Assembly: GCF_021730435.1 (NCBI RefSeq)
Contig: NZ_JABWGX010000001.1
Location: forward strand, 186,001 to 250,000
Length of the DNA stretch: 64,000 nt
Source: Xanthobacter agilis
GTDB taxonomy: Bacteria > Pseudomonadota > Alphaproteobacteria > Rhizobiales > Xanthobacteraceae
Reading direction: 5' to 3'
This document shows, piece by piece, positions 46,087 through 58,395 of the stretch (position 1 is the first letter of the stretch; each line of letters begins with the position of its first letter). The translations under genes were made by a program, and so were the position numbers. The notes beneath the pieces are model-generated. The model worked only from the letters and a program-made list of their open reading frames with translations. It was not told the DNA's origin and searched no databases.

Positions 46087-47451
46087 ATGGCGACACAGCT
46101 ACAGACATTCGCCGAACAGGCGAGTACGCATCAATACCTTGCGGCATTCTTTTATATTTTCGCCACGATCGGTGTTCTGCTTGGCGTGGTGGCGGTGATC
46201 TGTATTGATGCGGGACTCGTGAAACGTGAAAACATCATCGACACCATCGTTCAGAAGGTTCTGGCCGCCTTCATCGCCGGCGTGGCGTTTATGTTCTTTG
46301 GCTATGCCATCTGGAATCTGCAATATTACCAAGCCTTTGGAGTGCCAGATGCCCTGGGCGTCGCGGTGAAGGATTGGGGGCTGTTCGGCTTCAATCTTTT
46401 GCATTACGCGCAGAATATCGACCCCAAGGCGGTGGCCGAGGGAGAGACATTCCAGATCTTCAGCATCTTCTTCTTCTGTTTCTCGGGTCTCACAGCCATT
46501 CTGATCCAGGGCGCGGGGCTGGAGCGGCTGAAGGCGGCCGCCTGCTATATCACTTCGGCCGTGGTGGGGGCGGTGGTGGTGCCGGTGGCGGCCTATCTCA
46601 CTTACGGGTCCGCCAGCCCGCTGACCAATTCTGGCCTGCACGACTTCGTTGGAGCCTATTGCCTCTATATGGTGGTGGGCACCTGGGCGGTGGTGCTTGC
46701 TTGGCGGCTTGGCCCGCGGCTCGGCGGCGCGCCGCTGCCGGGACATTTCTCGCTTCTGTCCATCGGCGTGCTGCTGCTGCTCATCGCCATTCCGATGTTC
46801 GTGGTGGGCTGCGGCTTCCTGGTGCCTGATGTCGGCTATTTCGGCCCCACCATGGCCACTTCCGGCCTTGGCATCGTCTTCACCAATGTCTTCATGTCGT
46901 TCGGCGGCGGCGCCTTGTCGGGTGGCTTGATCGCCTATCGCACCCACAAGCCTGGCTACATTCTGCTTGGGCCGGTGGCGGGTTATGTCGCCTGCTCGGC
47001 GCTGTTCGACATCGCCATGCCGTGGCAGGCGCTGGTCCTCTCCCTGTTCGGGCCTTTCATCCTGCTCGGCGGCGAGCGGCTGCTGCTGGCGCTCGGCATC
47101 GACGAGCCGAAGGTCGCGCCGTTGGCTCTGGGTCCCTCCATCTTCAGCGTTCTTGCGGCGGGTGTCATTGGTGCGGGCGTGCCGCAGGGCGGCTTCTTTG
47201 GTCTGAAGGAAGGGGCCTACGTCTTCCAGCATGCCACCGTTTCGCTGGGGATGCAGGCGTTCGGCGTCGTGGTCATCGTCGGCCTGACGGCAATCGCCGC
47301 GCTGGTGGTGACGCTGCTGCTGGAGAAAACCATCGGCATCCGCGTGGATCATGCGCATGAAGTGAGCGGCCTCGACCAGTCGTTCTGGCATGTGACCGAG
47401 CAGCCGGCGGCGGCCTCTGTTCCGATGAAGGCGGCGCACGAAGCGGCCTGA
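46087..47451 (+). CDS. Amt/Rh-fold membrane protein lacking the twin histidines
   Basis: 454 residues with about 11 hydrophobic segments. By eye the order of blocks is that of ammonium transporters: LHDFVGAYCLYMVVGTWAVV then LAWRLGPRLG (Amt: LDFAGG..VVHI..GxAAL), GIVFTNVFMSFGGGALSGGL (Amt: AFVNTxLAAAxAAL), PGYILLGPVAGYVACSALFD and LLLALGIDEPKVAPLALGP. The first pore histidine is replaced by Y194 and the second by L348, so ordinary NH4+ conduction is doubtful. It is upstream of and in line with a 5-oxoprolinase-type gene. Substrate unknown. Confidence 0.7.
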   Translation: MATQLQTFAEQASTHQYLAAFFYIFATIGVLLGVVAVICIDAGLVKRENIIDTIVQKVLAAFIAGVAFMFFGYAIWNLQYYQAFGVPDALGVAVKDWGLFGFNLLHYAQNIDPKAVAEGETFQIFSIFFFCFSGLTAILIQGAGLERLKAAACYITSAVVGAVVVPVAAYLTYGSASPLTNSGLHDFVGAYCLYMVVGTWAVVLAWRLGPRLGGAPLPGHFSLLSIGVLLLLIAIPMFVVGCGFLVPDVGYFGPTMATSGLGIVFTNVFMSFGGGALSGGLIAYRTHKPGYILLGPVAGYVACSALFDIAMPWQALVLSLFGPFILLGGERLLLALGIDEPKVAPLALGPSIFSVLAAGVIGAGVPQGGFFGLKEGAYVFQHATVSLGMQAFGVVVIVGLTAIAALVVTLLLEKTIGIRVDHAHEVSGLDQSFWHVTEQPAAASVPMKAAHEAA

Positions 47452-47540
47452 ACCCACGGCGTCTCCCCTCGGGCGCTGCCGCCGGGCTCGTCGCCGGACG
47501 CCCGGCGCAAGCCGGAGCCCGGGAAGGCGGCTTAGCCCCG

Positions 47541-47575
47541 AAGCCGGACGTGCCATCGTGCAGGTCCGGCTTTTT
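47541..47575 (+). terminator. Terminator after the Amt-like gene
   Basis: AAGCCGGAC at 47541-47549 pairs with GTCCGGCTT at 47564-47572, followed by TTT. The 14-nt loop is long but the T-run is good. It lies between the Amt-like gene and the 5-oxoprolinase gene, so the two may be transcribed apart or with read-through. Confidence 0.75.
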
Positions 47576-47698
47576 CGCGTGTGCAGCCCGTTTCCGAGGG
47601 CGGTCTGAACCGGGGCTCTCGCCCCCTGGGTGGCAAAGCCTCTATAGAGACGAGGAGGCCTGTGGAAGGCGATCGGGCTCTGAGGGACGAGACGAGCG

Positions 47699-51313
<3,615 letters not shown>

Positions 51314-51320
51314 CCGCATC

Positions 51321-51342
51321 GGCGCGCCCGGAGGGGCGCGCC
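51321..51342. terminator. GC-rich hairpin after the 5-oxoprolinase gene
   Basis: GGCGCGCC at 51321-51328 and again at 51335-51342, complementary to each other, with a 6-nt loop. It sits between convergent genes. Little T-run. Confidence 0.5.
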
Positions 51343-51358
51343 GGCTTCGCGCTGATGC

Positions 51359-52198
51359 TTACTTGTGGATCATGGCCGTCTGCGTCGGCGGCGGATTCCA
51401 CAGGGGAATGATGATGCGGCCCCAGCCACGGGTGTCGGTGCCGCCATAATTGTTTTCATAGACGTCGGTGGTGAGATAGGCCTGCAAGATCACCGGCCCG
51501 AAGTCGTAGCCGATGAGGCCACCCACCGCGAATTGACTCTGCTTCTGGTAGAAGGTCGCAGGGCTGTTGAGATCGGTGGAGTAATACGCCACCGGGCCGA
51601 CTTCCCATTTGCCGAACTTCTTGGTGGCGGTGAGATCGACGTTCAGAAAGTCCGGATTGATGGTGCTGGTATTGCCATCGAACTGGATGCCCCAGATGGC
51701 GTTGGCGGTCAGGTTCCAGCCGTCGGCGGTGTAGCTCAGGGCGAAACGCTGGTTGAGCGAGGAGGAATCAAAGCCGACGCTGGTGTTCACCCCCGCGTAG
51801 AAGCCGAGCAGGTAGCTGAAGCCGAAGCCGTTGCCGAGATCCCAGGCGAGCTGGCCGGCGAAAAAGGGGTTGTAGAAGCCGGAGGTGTAATCCTCGCCGT
51901 TCACGCCCACCGTGATCGTGGGTACCGCCGTGAGAAGCTGGACGCGGGCGCCCAAGAAATTCACCGGCGTCGCCCAGGCCAGCACCGGAATGTTGACCCC
52001 GACGCAGGTCGAATCCGGCGAGGTGTTCCGGCAGCCCCAGTCTGCCGTATCGACGAAATAAACACCCTCGGGCAGCGGCGCGCCGGTGGCGAGGCCGATG
52101 GTCTCACCGGGCTGCGTCACCGAGCCCGCATGGGCGGCCGGGCAAAAGGCCGCGACGGACAAAACTCCGGCGACCGCCATTCTTGCGAATGTCGTCAT
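51359..52198 (-). CDS. Outer-membrane transporter-like protein (MetA-pathway/phenol-degradation family)
   Basis: 279 residues. Signal peptide of about 24 residues ending AHA, then TQPGETIGLATGAPLPEGVY and FVDTADWGCRN. The rest alternates as a beta-barrel with aromatic girdles (GFYNPFFAGQLAWDLGNGFG) and ends in a short tail. This matches the Phenol_MetA_deg/SphA-type barrel family, which may pass hydrophobic or acidic substrates. It is transcribed alone, and its only neighbour in catabolism is the convergent 5-oxoprolinase. Confidence 0.85.
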   Translation of the reverse strand: MTTFARMAVAGVLSVAAFCPAAHAGSVTQPGETIGLATGAPLPEGVYFVDTADWGCRNTSPDSTCVGVNIPVLAWATPVNFLGARVQLLTAVPTITVGVNGEDYTSGFYNPFFAGQLAWDLGNGFGFSYLLGFYAGVNTSVGFDSSSLNQRFALSYTADGWNLTANAIWGIQFDGNTSTINPDFLNVDLTATKKFGKWEVGPVAYYSTDLNSPATFYQKQSQFAVGGLIGYDFGPVILQAYLTTDVYENNYGGTDTRGWGRIIIPLWNPPPTQTAMIHK

Positions 52199-52708
52199 GG
52201 CTTCCTCCGATAAGGCGCAGGGCCCCGGCCTTCAGGCTCTTTGGACGCCGGCGCCGGCGTTTCCTCGATGCGCTCTTGATGGCGCAACATGATGAACCGC
52301 GGACAGGCGCCAGCCTGCTCGCGACGGATGGATCGCAGGCGCGCGGCCCGCAATATGCTCAAGTACCCGTTCTGCCGGTCATGGCGGACCGGAAGGCGTA
52401 TGTGGCAATGGGGAGAGCTTGCAGCAGCGTGTCACGACCCGACGGCGTGAGTGGACCTCACATGATGCCGCGCGAGACCTGCGAGGATATCTGGAAAAGC
52501 CCGATCCAGACTCCTAGAAGCCGAAGCTGCTCATCTTATAGGCCGCCCAGCGGCCGGGCACTATGCTCTTTGGACCCGCGACGACACGTCATTGCTCATA
52601 AACCTCAAAGATGTTGCCGAAGGGCAACAAATAAGGAAGCTATCCTGCCTGGATGCTTGAATAGTCTGCCGCGGCGCGGCATGGCCACCGCGGTGCACAG
52701 GAGATGTG
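52199..52708. other. Intergenic region
   Basis: 510 bases with no convincing gene between the divergent barrel protein and the 94-residue protein. A small stable hairpin, GTTGCC-gaag-GGCAAC, lies at 52613-52628, about 80 bp upstream of the next start. Confidence 0.4.
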
Positions 52709-52993
52709 ATGTCGGAGAACGATAAGGGATTGGAGTGGCTCAACGGCCTCGTCAAGGCGGTGGCCGTGGAACAGGCCCGTTCCATGGTGCAGCATTTCAT
52801 CCTGCGGGATCTGGTGATCCAGATCGCGCAGGCCCAGGGCAATCCCGATGCTTATGTGGCGGCCATGTTCGAGCGGGTGAGCACCCTGGTGGATCAGTGC
52901 GAACTGGCGGGCAAGCCGGAGGTCGAGGCCGAAATGCGTTGGTATGCGGAACAGTTCTTCACCCAGGCGGGCAATTCCGCCAACCGCCCCTGA
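52709..52993 (+). CDS. Small conserved-looking helical protein, unknown function
   Basis: 94 residues from ATG 52709, AGGAG 5 nt upstream. All-helical and soluble: LEWLNGLVKAVAVEQARSMV, QHFILRDLVIQIAQAQGNPD, AAMFERVSTLVDQCELAGKP. I recognise no family. Convergent with DUF192; single-gene unit. Confidence 0.7.
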   Translation: MSENDKGLEWLNGLVKAVAVEQARSMVQHFILRDLVIQIAQAQGNPDAYVAAMFERVSTLVDQCELAGKPEVEAEMRWYAEQFFTQAGNSANRP

Positions 52994-53036
52994 GAGGTGG
53001 CGACCGGCGGCGCCCCATCGCGCGCCGGCCCCGCCG

Positions 53037-53630
53037 CTATTTCTGCTTGAAGACGCGATGGGCCACCGTGTCGCCCGGCGCGATGCCGAGCTTCTTGGCG
53101 GTGCCACCGGCAATCTCCACCACGGCGCGCACCGGCTCGCCGGAGGCGATGGTTGCCGTGGACAGGGGCGTGGTCATGGTGGCGATTCGGGCGATGGTGC
53201 CGTCGGAGCGGATGAACAGCATGTCGAGCGGGATGTAGGTGTTCTTCATCCACATATAGACCGGCTGGTCCACCTGGAAGTCGAACAGCATGCCGTGATG
53301 GTCGGGCAGAGACTTGCGATACATCAGGCCGGTGGTGCGCTCGGCATCGGTTTGCGCCACCTCCACCTCCAGCACGACGACGCCGGACTTGGTGGCGATC
53401 TCCATGGGCTCCACCGTCATGGCGGCGGCGACGGAGCGCAGGGCGGGTATCAGCACGGTCGCCGCCGGCAGCGCGGCCAGCGCCAGCAGCGCGGCGGCCA
53501 CAACGCGCCACGGGGCGCGCGTTTGTTTGGCACGGGTTCGTGTGGTGCAGTCTCCGGCGCCCGCCGTAAGGAGCCCACACGGGCCGGCGACCGCGCGCCG
53601 GAAGGGCCGCGATGCTGCAAGCATGAACAT
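53037..53630 (-). CDS. DUF192 family exported protein
   Basis: 197 residues. A hydrophobic segment at about 42-70 (VVAAALLALAALPAATVLIP) acts as export signal or anchor after a basic N-terminus. The DUF192 domain follows: VVVLEVEVAQTDAERTTGLM, YRKSLPDHHGMLFDFQ, VYMWMKNTYIPLDMLFI, GTAKKLGIAPGD. Function unknown. Its ATG starts one base after the stop of the cold-shock gene, so the two are translationally coupled. Confidence 0.9.
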   Translation of the reverse strand: MFMLAASRPFRRAVAGPCGLLTAGAGDCTTRTRAKQTRAPWRVVAAALLALAALPAATVLIPALRSVAAAMTVEPMEIATKSGVVVLEVEVAQTDAERTTGLMYRKSLPDHHGMLFDFQVDQPVYMWMKNTYIPLDMLFIRSDGTIARIATMTTPLSTATIASGEPVRAVVEIAGGTAKKLGIAPGDTVAHRVFKQK

Positions 53631-53631
53631 G

Positions 53632-54210
53632 TCAATGATTCCCGGTGGTGCCGCTGTCAGCCTTGACTTCCGCCGCCATCAGGCCTTTCGGCCCATCGCC
53701 ATACCGCACCAGCACCCATTGGCCGGGGCGAAGCTCCGTGAGGCCGTGGCGTCGCAGGGTTTCCATGTGCACGAAGATGTCCGGGGAGCCATCCCCCCTG
53801 GTGAGGAAACCGAAGCCGCGTAGCCGGTTGAACCACTTTACCTCGGCGCGCTCGAACTCTTCCTTGGCCTCGATCTCCACCCGCGCCCGCGGGACCGGCG
53901 GCGCCAAATGCACGGCCGTACTGAGATCCACGGCGAGCACGCGGAACGCCTGGCGTCCCTTGGCGCCGCGCACCGCCTCGCAGATCACCCGGGCGCCCTC
54001 CACGGCGGTGTGGAATCCGTCGCGCCGCAGGCAGGTGACGTGAACGAGCACGTCAGGTCCGCCGTCGTCGGGGACGATGAAGCCATAGCCCTTCGTTGCG
54101 TCGAACCATTTGATGGCGCCGCAAACTTCCTCAAGCCCGACGGGCTTCTCGGTCCCCTCGTTCATGATTCCGTCTGCCCGTGGCCCTAGTCCCAGTGCGT
54201 CAGACCCCAT
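53632..54210 (-). CDS. Dual cold-shock-domain protein
   Basis: 192 residues from ATG 54210 (GGGAAA upstream; ATG 54165 is an alternative that keeps both domains). Two cold-shock domains: [20 protein letters not shown] at about 29-48 and [20 protein letters not shown] at about 122-141, each with the RNP1-like aromatic motif. Such proteins bind single-stranded RNA or DNA. The two-domain form next to DUF192 is common in Hyphomicrobiales. Confidence 0.92.
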   Translation of the reverse strand: MGSDALGLGPRADGIMNEGTEKPVGLEEVCGAIKWFDATKGYGFIVPDDGGPDVLVHVTCLRRDGFHTAVEGARVICEAVRGAKGRQAFRVLAVDLSTAVHLAPPVPRARVEIEAKEEFERAEVKWFNRLRGFGFLTRGDGSPDIFVHMETLRRHGLTELRPGQWVLVRYGDGPKGLMAAEVKADSGTTGNH

Positions 54211-54290
54211 GAGTTTCCCGACTCCAGCGCGTGCGCACGTGGATAGCTGGGGGTAGAATAGCAATTCCCTTACGGTTCGCCCACCCTTCT

Positions 54291-55061
54291 TCACGCATTC
54301 CGCGCGAACGGGGCGAGCACGTCGCCGATGTCGGCATGTACCACCAGGTCGGCGAGGTGGTCGAAGTCGGTGGGCTCGCGGTTCACGATCACGAGGCGGG
54401 CGCCGTTGTCCTTGGCCTGCAAGGGAAATTGGGCCGCGGGGAAGACCACCAGCGACGACCCCAGGACGATGAAGAGGTCGCTTTGACGAGTCAGCGCGTC
54501 GGCGCGTCGCATCTCCGTTTCGGGCATGGCCTGCCCGAAGGAGATGGTGGCCGCCTTGATGGGGCCGCCGCAATGGGGGCAATCGGGAGCGATGCCGCCG
54601 GAGGTATCGAAGCGCGCCTTCACCCAGCCGAGTTCGTAGCGTGTGCCGCAATCGAGGCAGGTGGCATAAGTGCCGTTGCCGTGCAGTTCGATCAGGTCGG
54701 CCTCGCCGACGCCGGAGGCCTGGTGCAGGCCATCGATGTTCTGGGTGATGACGCCGCCGAGCTTGCCCTGCTCCAAAAGGCGCGCCAAAGCCACATGGCC
54801 GCGGCCGGGCCGGGCGCCGGCGAAGGCGCTCTCAAGGACGAACTTGCGCTTCCACGCCTCGTTCCGCGCACTCTTCATGGCAAGGAACACGTCGAACGGG
54901 ATGGGCTTGTTCTGGGTCCACAGGCCGCCGGGAGAACGGAAATCGGGGATGCCGCATTCGGTCGAAATGCCGGCGCCGGTGAAGGCGACGGCGCAATGGG
55001 CGGCGTCCAGCCAATCGCTCAGCTGGGCCTGGGCACCCTTGAGATCAGCGTCGAAAGTCAT
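54291..55061 (-). CDS. NAD-dependent protein deacylase (sirtuin)
   Basis: 256 residues from ATG 55061. Rossmann motif [20 protein letters not shown] (28-47), TQNIDGLHQ (107-114), catalytic H127, zinc ligands C135, C138, C161, C164, and GSSLVVFPA. It removes acyl groups from lysine with NAD. Transcribed alone and divergent from gloA. Confidence 0.94.
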   Translation of the reverse strand: MTFDADLKGAQAQLSDWLDAAHCAVAFTGAGISTECGIPDFRSPGGLWTQNKPIPFDVFLAMKSARNEAWKRKFVLESAFAGARPGRGHVALARLLEQGKLGGVITQNIDGLHQASGVGEADLIELHGNGTYATCLDCGTRYELGWVKARFDTSGGIAPDCPHCGGPIKAATISFGQAMPETEMRRADALTRQSDLFIVLGSSLVVFPAAQFPLQAKDNGARLVIVNREPTDFDHLADLVVHADIGDVLAPFARNA

Positions 55062-55146
55062 ATTAGAACAGTGCCGGGGTCCCGGCACCCTTTCCTGTGG
55101 CGGTCCCGGCGCGCCGGGATCATTTGCCAAGAGCGAGAGCTAAGCG

Positions 55147-55569
55147 ATGCGCTTCCTGCACACCATGGTCCGCGTGGCCGATGTCGACCAGTCGCTGGAC
55201 TTCTACTGCAATAAGCTGGGGCTTGAGGAGGTGCGCCGCAAGGAGTATCCGCAGGGCCGCTTCACCCTTATCTATTTGGCCGCCCCCGGACAGGCCGATG
55301 TGGCCGAGGTGGAGCTGACCTATAATTGGGACAAGGAAGAGTATGGCGAGGGCCGCAATTTCGGCCATCTGGCGTTCGAGGTGGAGGACATCTACGCCAC
55401 CTGCGCCAAGCTTCTTGCCGCCGGCGTCACCATCAACCGGCCGCCCCGCGACGGCAACATGGCCTTCATCCGTTCGCCCGACAACATTTCCATCGAATTG
55501 CTGCAGAAGGGCCCGGCAAAGGCGCCGGCGGAGCCGTGGCTGTCCATGCAAAATACGGGAAAGTGGTAA
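55147..55569 (+). CDS. gloA: Lactoylglutathione lyase (glyoxalase I)
   Basis: 140 residues. Metal ligands H5, E56, H74 and E117 in the positions of the Ni-type enzyme; [16 protein letters not shown] is typical. It converts the methylglyoxal-glutathione hemithioacetal to lactoylglutathione. Start ATG 55147 follows GAGCGAGAG. Confidence 0.95.
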   Translation: MRFLHTMVRVADVDQSLDFYCNKLGLEEVRRKEYPQGRFTLIYLAAPGQADVAEVELTYNWDKEEYGEGRNFGHLAFEVEDIYATCAKLLAAGVTINRPPRDGNMAFIRSPDNISIELLQKGPAKAPAEPWLSMQNTGKW

Positions 55570-55684
55570 GATAATAACGGTTTTACGCGCGCGCGCCGGG
55601 AAGTGGCGCAACTTCACGATTTATCCATGAAGCAGAGCGAAGGTGTGTCATCATAAAGATGCACCAGCCTGGGATGCCCACGCC

Positions 55685-56695
55685 GTGAAACCGCTCCTGT
55701 TCGCTTCTGGACTTCTGGCGCTCGGCGCCATCGGCGGCGCCGGGTACGCCTTTGCTCCGGCGCTTCTGTCTCCGCACGAGACCGCCAATGCGGCGCAGGT
55801 GGCTCAGGCCGCCGCGCCGGTGGCCACCGGCGCGGTCGCGCCGCTCCCCGCGCCCGTGGCGACCGGCTCCATCACGACCGCGGCCGCGACCCCCGCCTCG
55901 CCAACCGCCTCCGGTCCGCGCAAGGGCATGACCTACCGCTCGTTCAACGTGGATCAGCCCTATATCGCCCTCACCTTCGACGACGGGCCGAACCCGGAGA
56001 CCACGCCGCAGCTGCTGGCCCTGCTGAAGGCACGTGGCATCAAGGCCACCTTCTTCGTGCTGGGCAACATGGCCGCCAAGCACCCCGAAGTGCTGAAAAT
56101 GATCGCTGACGAGGGGCACGAGATCGGCAACCATTCCTGGAGCCATCCGCAGCTGACCCGCATTCCGCTCGCCGCCGCCGACAAGCAGGTGGGCGACACA
56201 TCTGCCCTCATCGAGGAGGTGACGGGCAAGAAGCCGCGCTATCTGCGTCCCCCCTACGGGTCCATGAAGCCGGCCCTGCGCGACCATCTGGAGGACACCT
56301 TCGGTGTCTCCATCGTGAACTGGTCGGTGGATCCGCTCGACTGGAAGCACCGGGACGCCAAGCTGGTTCATGACGAGATCATGAAGCAGGTGAGGCCAGG
56401 CGCCATCGTGCTCTCGCACGACATCTACGCCTCCACCGTGGAGGCCTACGGCCAGGCGCTCGACGAGCTGATCGCCAAGGGCTACAAGTTTGGCACCATG
56501 TCCGAGCTGATCGCCATGGACAAGCCGCTGGCTCCGAAGATGGCCGCGCTCACCGCCAAGCCCGCGCCCAAGGATCCCAAGAAGCAGGCCCAGAAGGACC
56601 AGAAGAAGCCGAAGCCGCAGGCGGTCTCTACCGCAGCCGGAACGCGGCCGGCACCGAGCGCCCCGCGCACGTCCCGTAACGGCGATCTCTACTGA
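55685..56695 (+). CDS. Polysaccharide deacetylase (NodB/CE4), exported
   Basis: About 336 residues from GTG 55685 (first residues MKPLLFASGLLALGAIGGAG, a signal anchor); a GTG at 55643 is the alternative. An Ala/Pro/Thr-rich linker precedes the NodB domain at about 85-280: TFDDGPNPETTP, GHEIGNHSWSHPQLT (metal histidines), RPPYGSM, DPLDWKHRDA and LSHDIYAST. It removes N-acetyl groups from chitin-, PNAG- or peptidoglycan-like chains. The C-terminus is Lys/Pro/Ala-rich. A terminator follows. Confidence 0.9.
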   Translation: MKPLLFASGLLALGAIGGAGYAFAPALLSPHETANAAQVAQAAAPVATGAVAPLPAPVATGSITTAAATPASPTASGPRKGMTYRSFNVDQPYIALTFDDGPNPETTPQLLALLKARGIKATFFVLGNMAAKHPEVLKMIADEGHEIGNHSWSHPQLTRIPLAAADKQVGDTSALIEEVTGKKPRYLRPPYGSMKPALRDHLEDTFGVSIVNWSVDPLDWKHRDAKLVHDEIMKQVRPGAIVLSHDIYASTVEAYGQALDELIAKGYKFGTMSELIAMDKPLAPKMAALTAKPAPKDPKKQAQKDQKKPKPQAVSTAAGTRPAPSAPRTSRNGDLY

Positions 56696-56730
56696 ACTGA
56701 GCCCGTGGTTTTGCATTGACCTTTGGGAAT

Positions 56731-56762
56731 AAGGGGCGGGCCAAGGCGGTACGCCCCTTTTC
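56731..56762 (+). terminator. Terminator after the deacetylase gene
   Basis: AAGGGGCG at 56731-56738 pairs with CGCCCCTT at 56752-56759, followed by T residues. Confidence 0.8.
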
Positions 56763-56900
56763 CGTTCGCGCGCCGCGTGAGTGCTGCGGCCGGCGGTGTC
56801 ATCCCGCAAGGGGCGGCAAGGTTGTTCCCACGAAGCAAGGTTGCTAGACACATACCCGAAGAATCGACGCGCCCCCGCGCCCGGCGGGTGATCGTGTCAG

Positions 56901-56976
56901 GGGCCTGTAGCTCAATGGTTAGAGCCGACCGCTCATAACGGTCTGGTTGGGGGTTCGAGTCCCTCCAGGCCTACCA
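56901..56976 (+). tRNA. tRNA with CAU anticodon (Ile2 or elongator Met)
   Basis: 76 bases with encoded CCA. The cloverleaf is complete: acceptor GGGCCTG/CAGGCCT, D arm with AGCTCAATGGTTAGAGC, anticodon loop CTCATAA with CAT at 56934-56936, T arm GGGGGTTCGAGTCCCTC. The CAU anticodon and the sequence CCGCTCATAACGG resemble the lysidine-modified tRNA-Ile2, but elongator tRNA-Met is not excluded. It is not the initiator, which lacks this arm pattern. An integrase gene adjoins its 3' end. Confidence 0.93.
56940..56976 (+). other. Probable attachment site (attL) in the 3' part of the tRNA
   Basis: The tyrosine integrase gene ends 72 bp past this tRNA and points towards it, as in tRNA-integrated phages and islands, where the 3' half of the tRNA is the crossover site. 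The matching attR copy would be beyond the window, so this rests on position only. Confidence 0.5.
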
Positions 56977-57047
56977 ATGATTTCATATGTTTATGTGGAT
57001 GCAGATGACACGACAGAGCCGAGCGCCAATGAAACAGCCAATGAAAC

Positions 57048-58190
57048 CTATCTCCGGCCGGGACGCGCGGCGATCGCATCCACAGCGCCTCTGAGGTGGT
57101 CAGGGTGGTGGTGGCCATATGTCCGCTCCAGAACCTCGACGCTCATGCCGAGGAACCCAGCCGCCTCCCACATAGGTACGCCTGCCTGCATGAGCCACGT
57201 TGCGGCGGTGTGCCTGAGCGTGTGAGGGGTCACTCGCCCGGGGAGTTGAGCGAGCGCGACCGCCCGGTTGAAGGCCGTTTTGACAGATGCCACGGGCTCA
57301 CCGTGATGCTCGACAAAATACCCATCTGGTCCTCCGATGTCGCGCCAGCGCCTCATGTGAGCTAGAAGGCGTGGCGGAAGGGGGACTGGGGGCTGGCGCT
57401 TCTTTGTGGCGCGCGCGCCAACTGCAAGGCGATAGAAAACCCCCCGGTCTAGATCGACATAAGCCCGCCCGGCGGCTACATTCCAGCTCGCGGCGGCGAT
57501 AGCGCTCGCGCGGGTCCCGGTATAGAGCCCAATCAAGACAAACCGAGCCACATGGCGCATGGTCCACCTCTTCGTTGGGAGCGCCTCCCCTGGAGAGCCA
57601 TTCCGACCGCGCCGCTGCATCTCCCTCGTGCGCCAGCATGCCCACAGCAGCCGGGCCGCCTCATCGCGGGTGAGCCAGCGCTCGCGTGGGCCGCCTTTTG
57701 CCGGCAGTGTCACGCGGACATCACCGCTGTGTAGCCCCTCTTTCCCATGGTGGCGTATAGCTGCTCGGAGATCTTCAAGGTCGCGCCGGGCGCCGCCCTT
57801 GCCGCCTCTCGAAGAGGTATAGGCCGCACATGTCGACGCCGACACATCGGCAAGAGATTTCCCCGCCCACCAGCTAAGCAGCCTCTCGCATCGCTCCCCT
57901 AAGGATTTCTGCCGCACCTGGGACGGGCCTACATCCCTCATGTAGATCAGGATCACGTCCGCGATGGGGATGCGATGGAGATCACGGTCGCGTCGTGGGG
58001 GCTCGTATTTTTCGGAGATGTGGGCTGCGAGGGCTCTTTCAGCCTCCGCGCGATCATCAGCGCCGCAGCCAGTGGGGTGCTGTCGTCCACTGTCGAGGAT
58101 GACCCATGTCGCGGCGTGTGTTGTTTTCCCGGTGTCATTTTTACGGGCTGGCCGGAGCCACAGGCGGGCACCTTTTGCGGGACGCGGCAT
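57048..58190 (-). CDS. int: Tyrosine-type integrase
   Basis: 380 residues. N-terminal SAM-like binding region at about 70-160, then the catalytic domain: R227 in LYTGTRASAI, K263/K264 in ATKKRQPP, H323 and R326 in TPHTLRHTAATWLMQ, nucleophile Y358 in LERTYGHHHPDHL. The second catalytic His is replaced (FLGMSVEVLERTY), as is common in this integrase group. It inserts and removes the element at the neighbouring tRNA. Its first 80 codons overlap the preceding gene in another frame; the start MPRPAKGARLWLRP is a usual one for this group. Confidence 0.93.
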   Translation of the reverse strand: MPRPAKGARLWLRPARKNDTGKTTHAATWVILDSGRQHPTGCGADDRAEAERALAAHISEKYEPPRRDRDLHRIPIADVILIYMRDVGPSQVRQKSLGERCERLLSWWAGKSLADVSASTCAAYTSSRGGKGGARRDLEDLRAAIRHHGKEGLHSGDVRVTLPAKGGPRERWLTRDEAARLLWACWRTREMQRRGRNGSPGEALPTKRWTMRHVARFVLIGLYTGTRASAIAAASWNVAAGRAYVDLDRGVFYRLAVGARATKKRQPPVPLPPRLLAHMRRWRDIGGPDGYFVEHHGEPVASVKTAFNRAVALAQLPGRVTPHTLRHTAATWLMQAGVPMWEAAGFLGMSVEVLERTYGHHHPDHLRGAVDAIAARPGRR

Positions 58191-58393
58191 AGCTCCCTCA
58201 TTTCCTCAATTGCGCGTAGGGTGGTGTAATATCGGCCGGCAATCCGCTCGACGGCAAGCCGGCCCTTGGCTGCCTCTCCGCGCAGCCCCGATGCTCCCAT
58301 GCTGCCGTCAGGAAACGCGAGCGCAGCGGCGACGTCCAGACGTAAGGGCTGTGTGTCCGTCACTTGGTCGCGGGATGGGACGGAGCGCGGCAT
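57953..58393 (-). CDS. Small prophage protein overlapping int (candidate excision/accessory factor)
   Basis: 146 residues from ATG 58393 (GGGGGTGA 5 nt upstream). The N-terminal half has PLRLDVAAALAFPDGSMGAS, LRGEAAKGRLAVERIAGRYY and TTLRAIEEMRELCRVPQKVP, which reads like a small helix-turn-helix or excisionase-type protein often placed before integrases. The C-terminal 79 residues overlap the int start by 238 nt in a different frame. Function is inferred from position only. Confidence 0.65.
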   Translation of the reverse strand: MPRSVPSRDQVTDTQPLRLDVAAALAFPDGSMGASGLRGEAAKGRLAVERIAGRYYTTLRAIEEMRELCRVPQKVPACGSGQPVKMTPGKQHTPRHGSSSTVDDSTPLAAALMIARRLKEPSQPTSPKNTSPHDATVISIASPSRT

Positions 58394-58395
58394 CG

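Noticed and set aside
46087-47451. Plain annotation as ammonium transporter
   Set aside because: Both pore histidines appear replaced, so the substrate should not be assumed.
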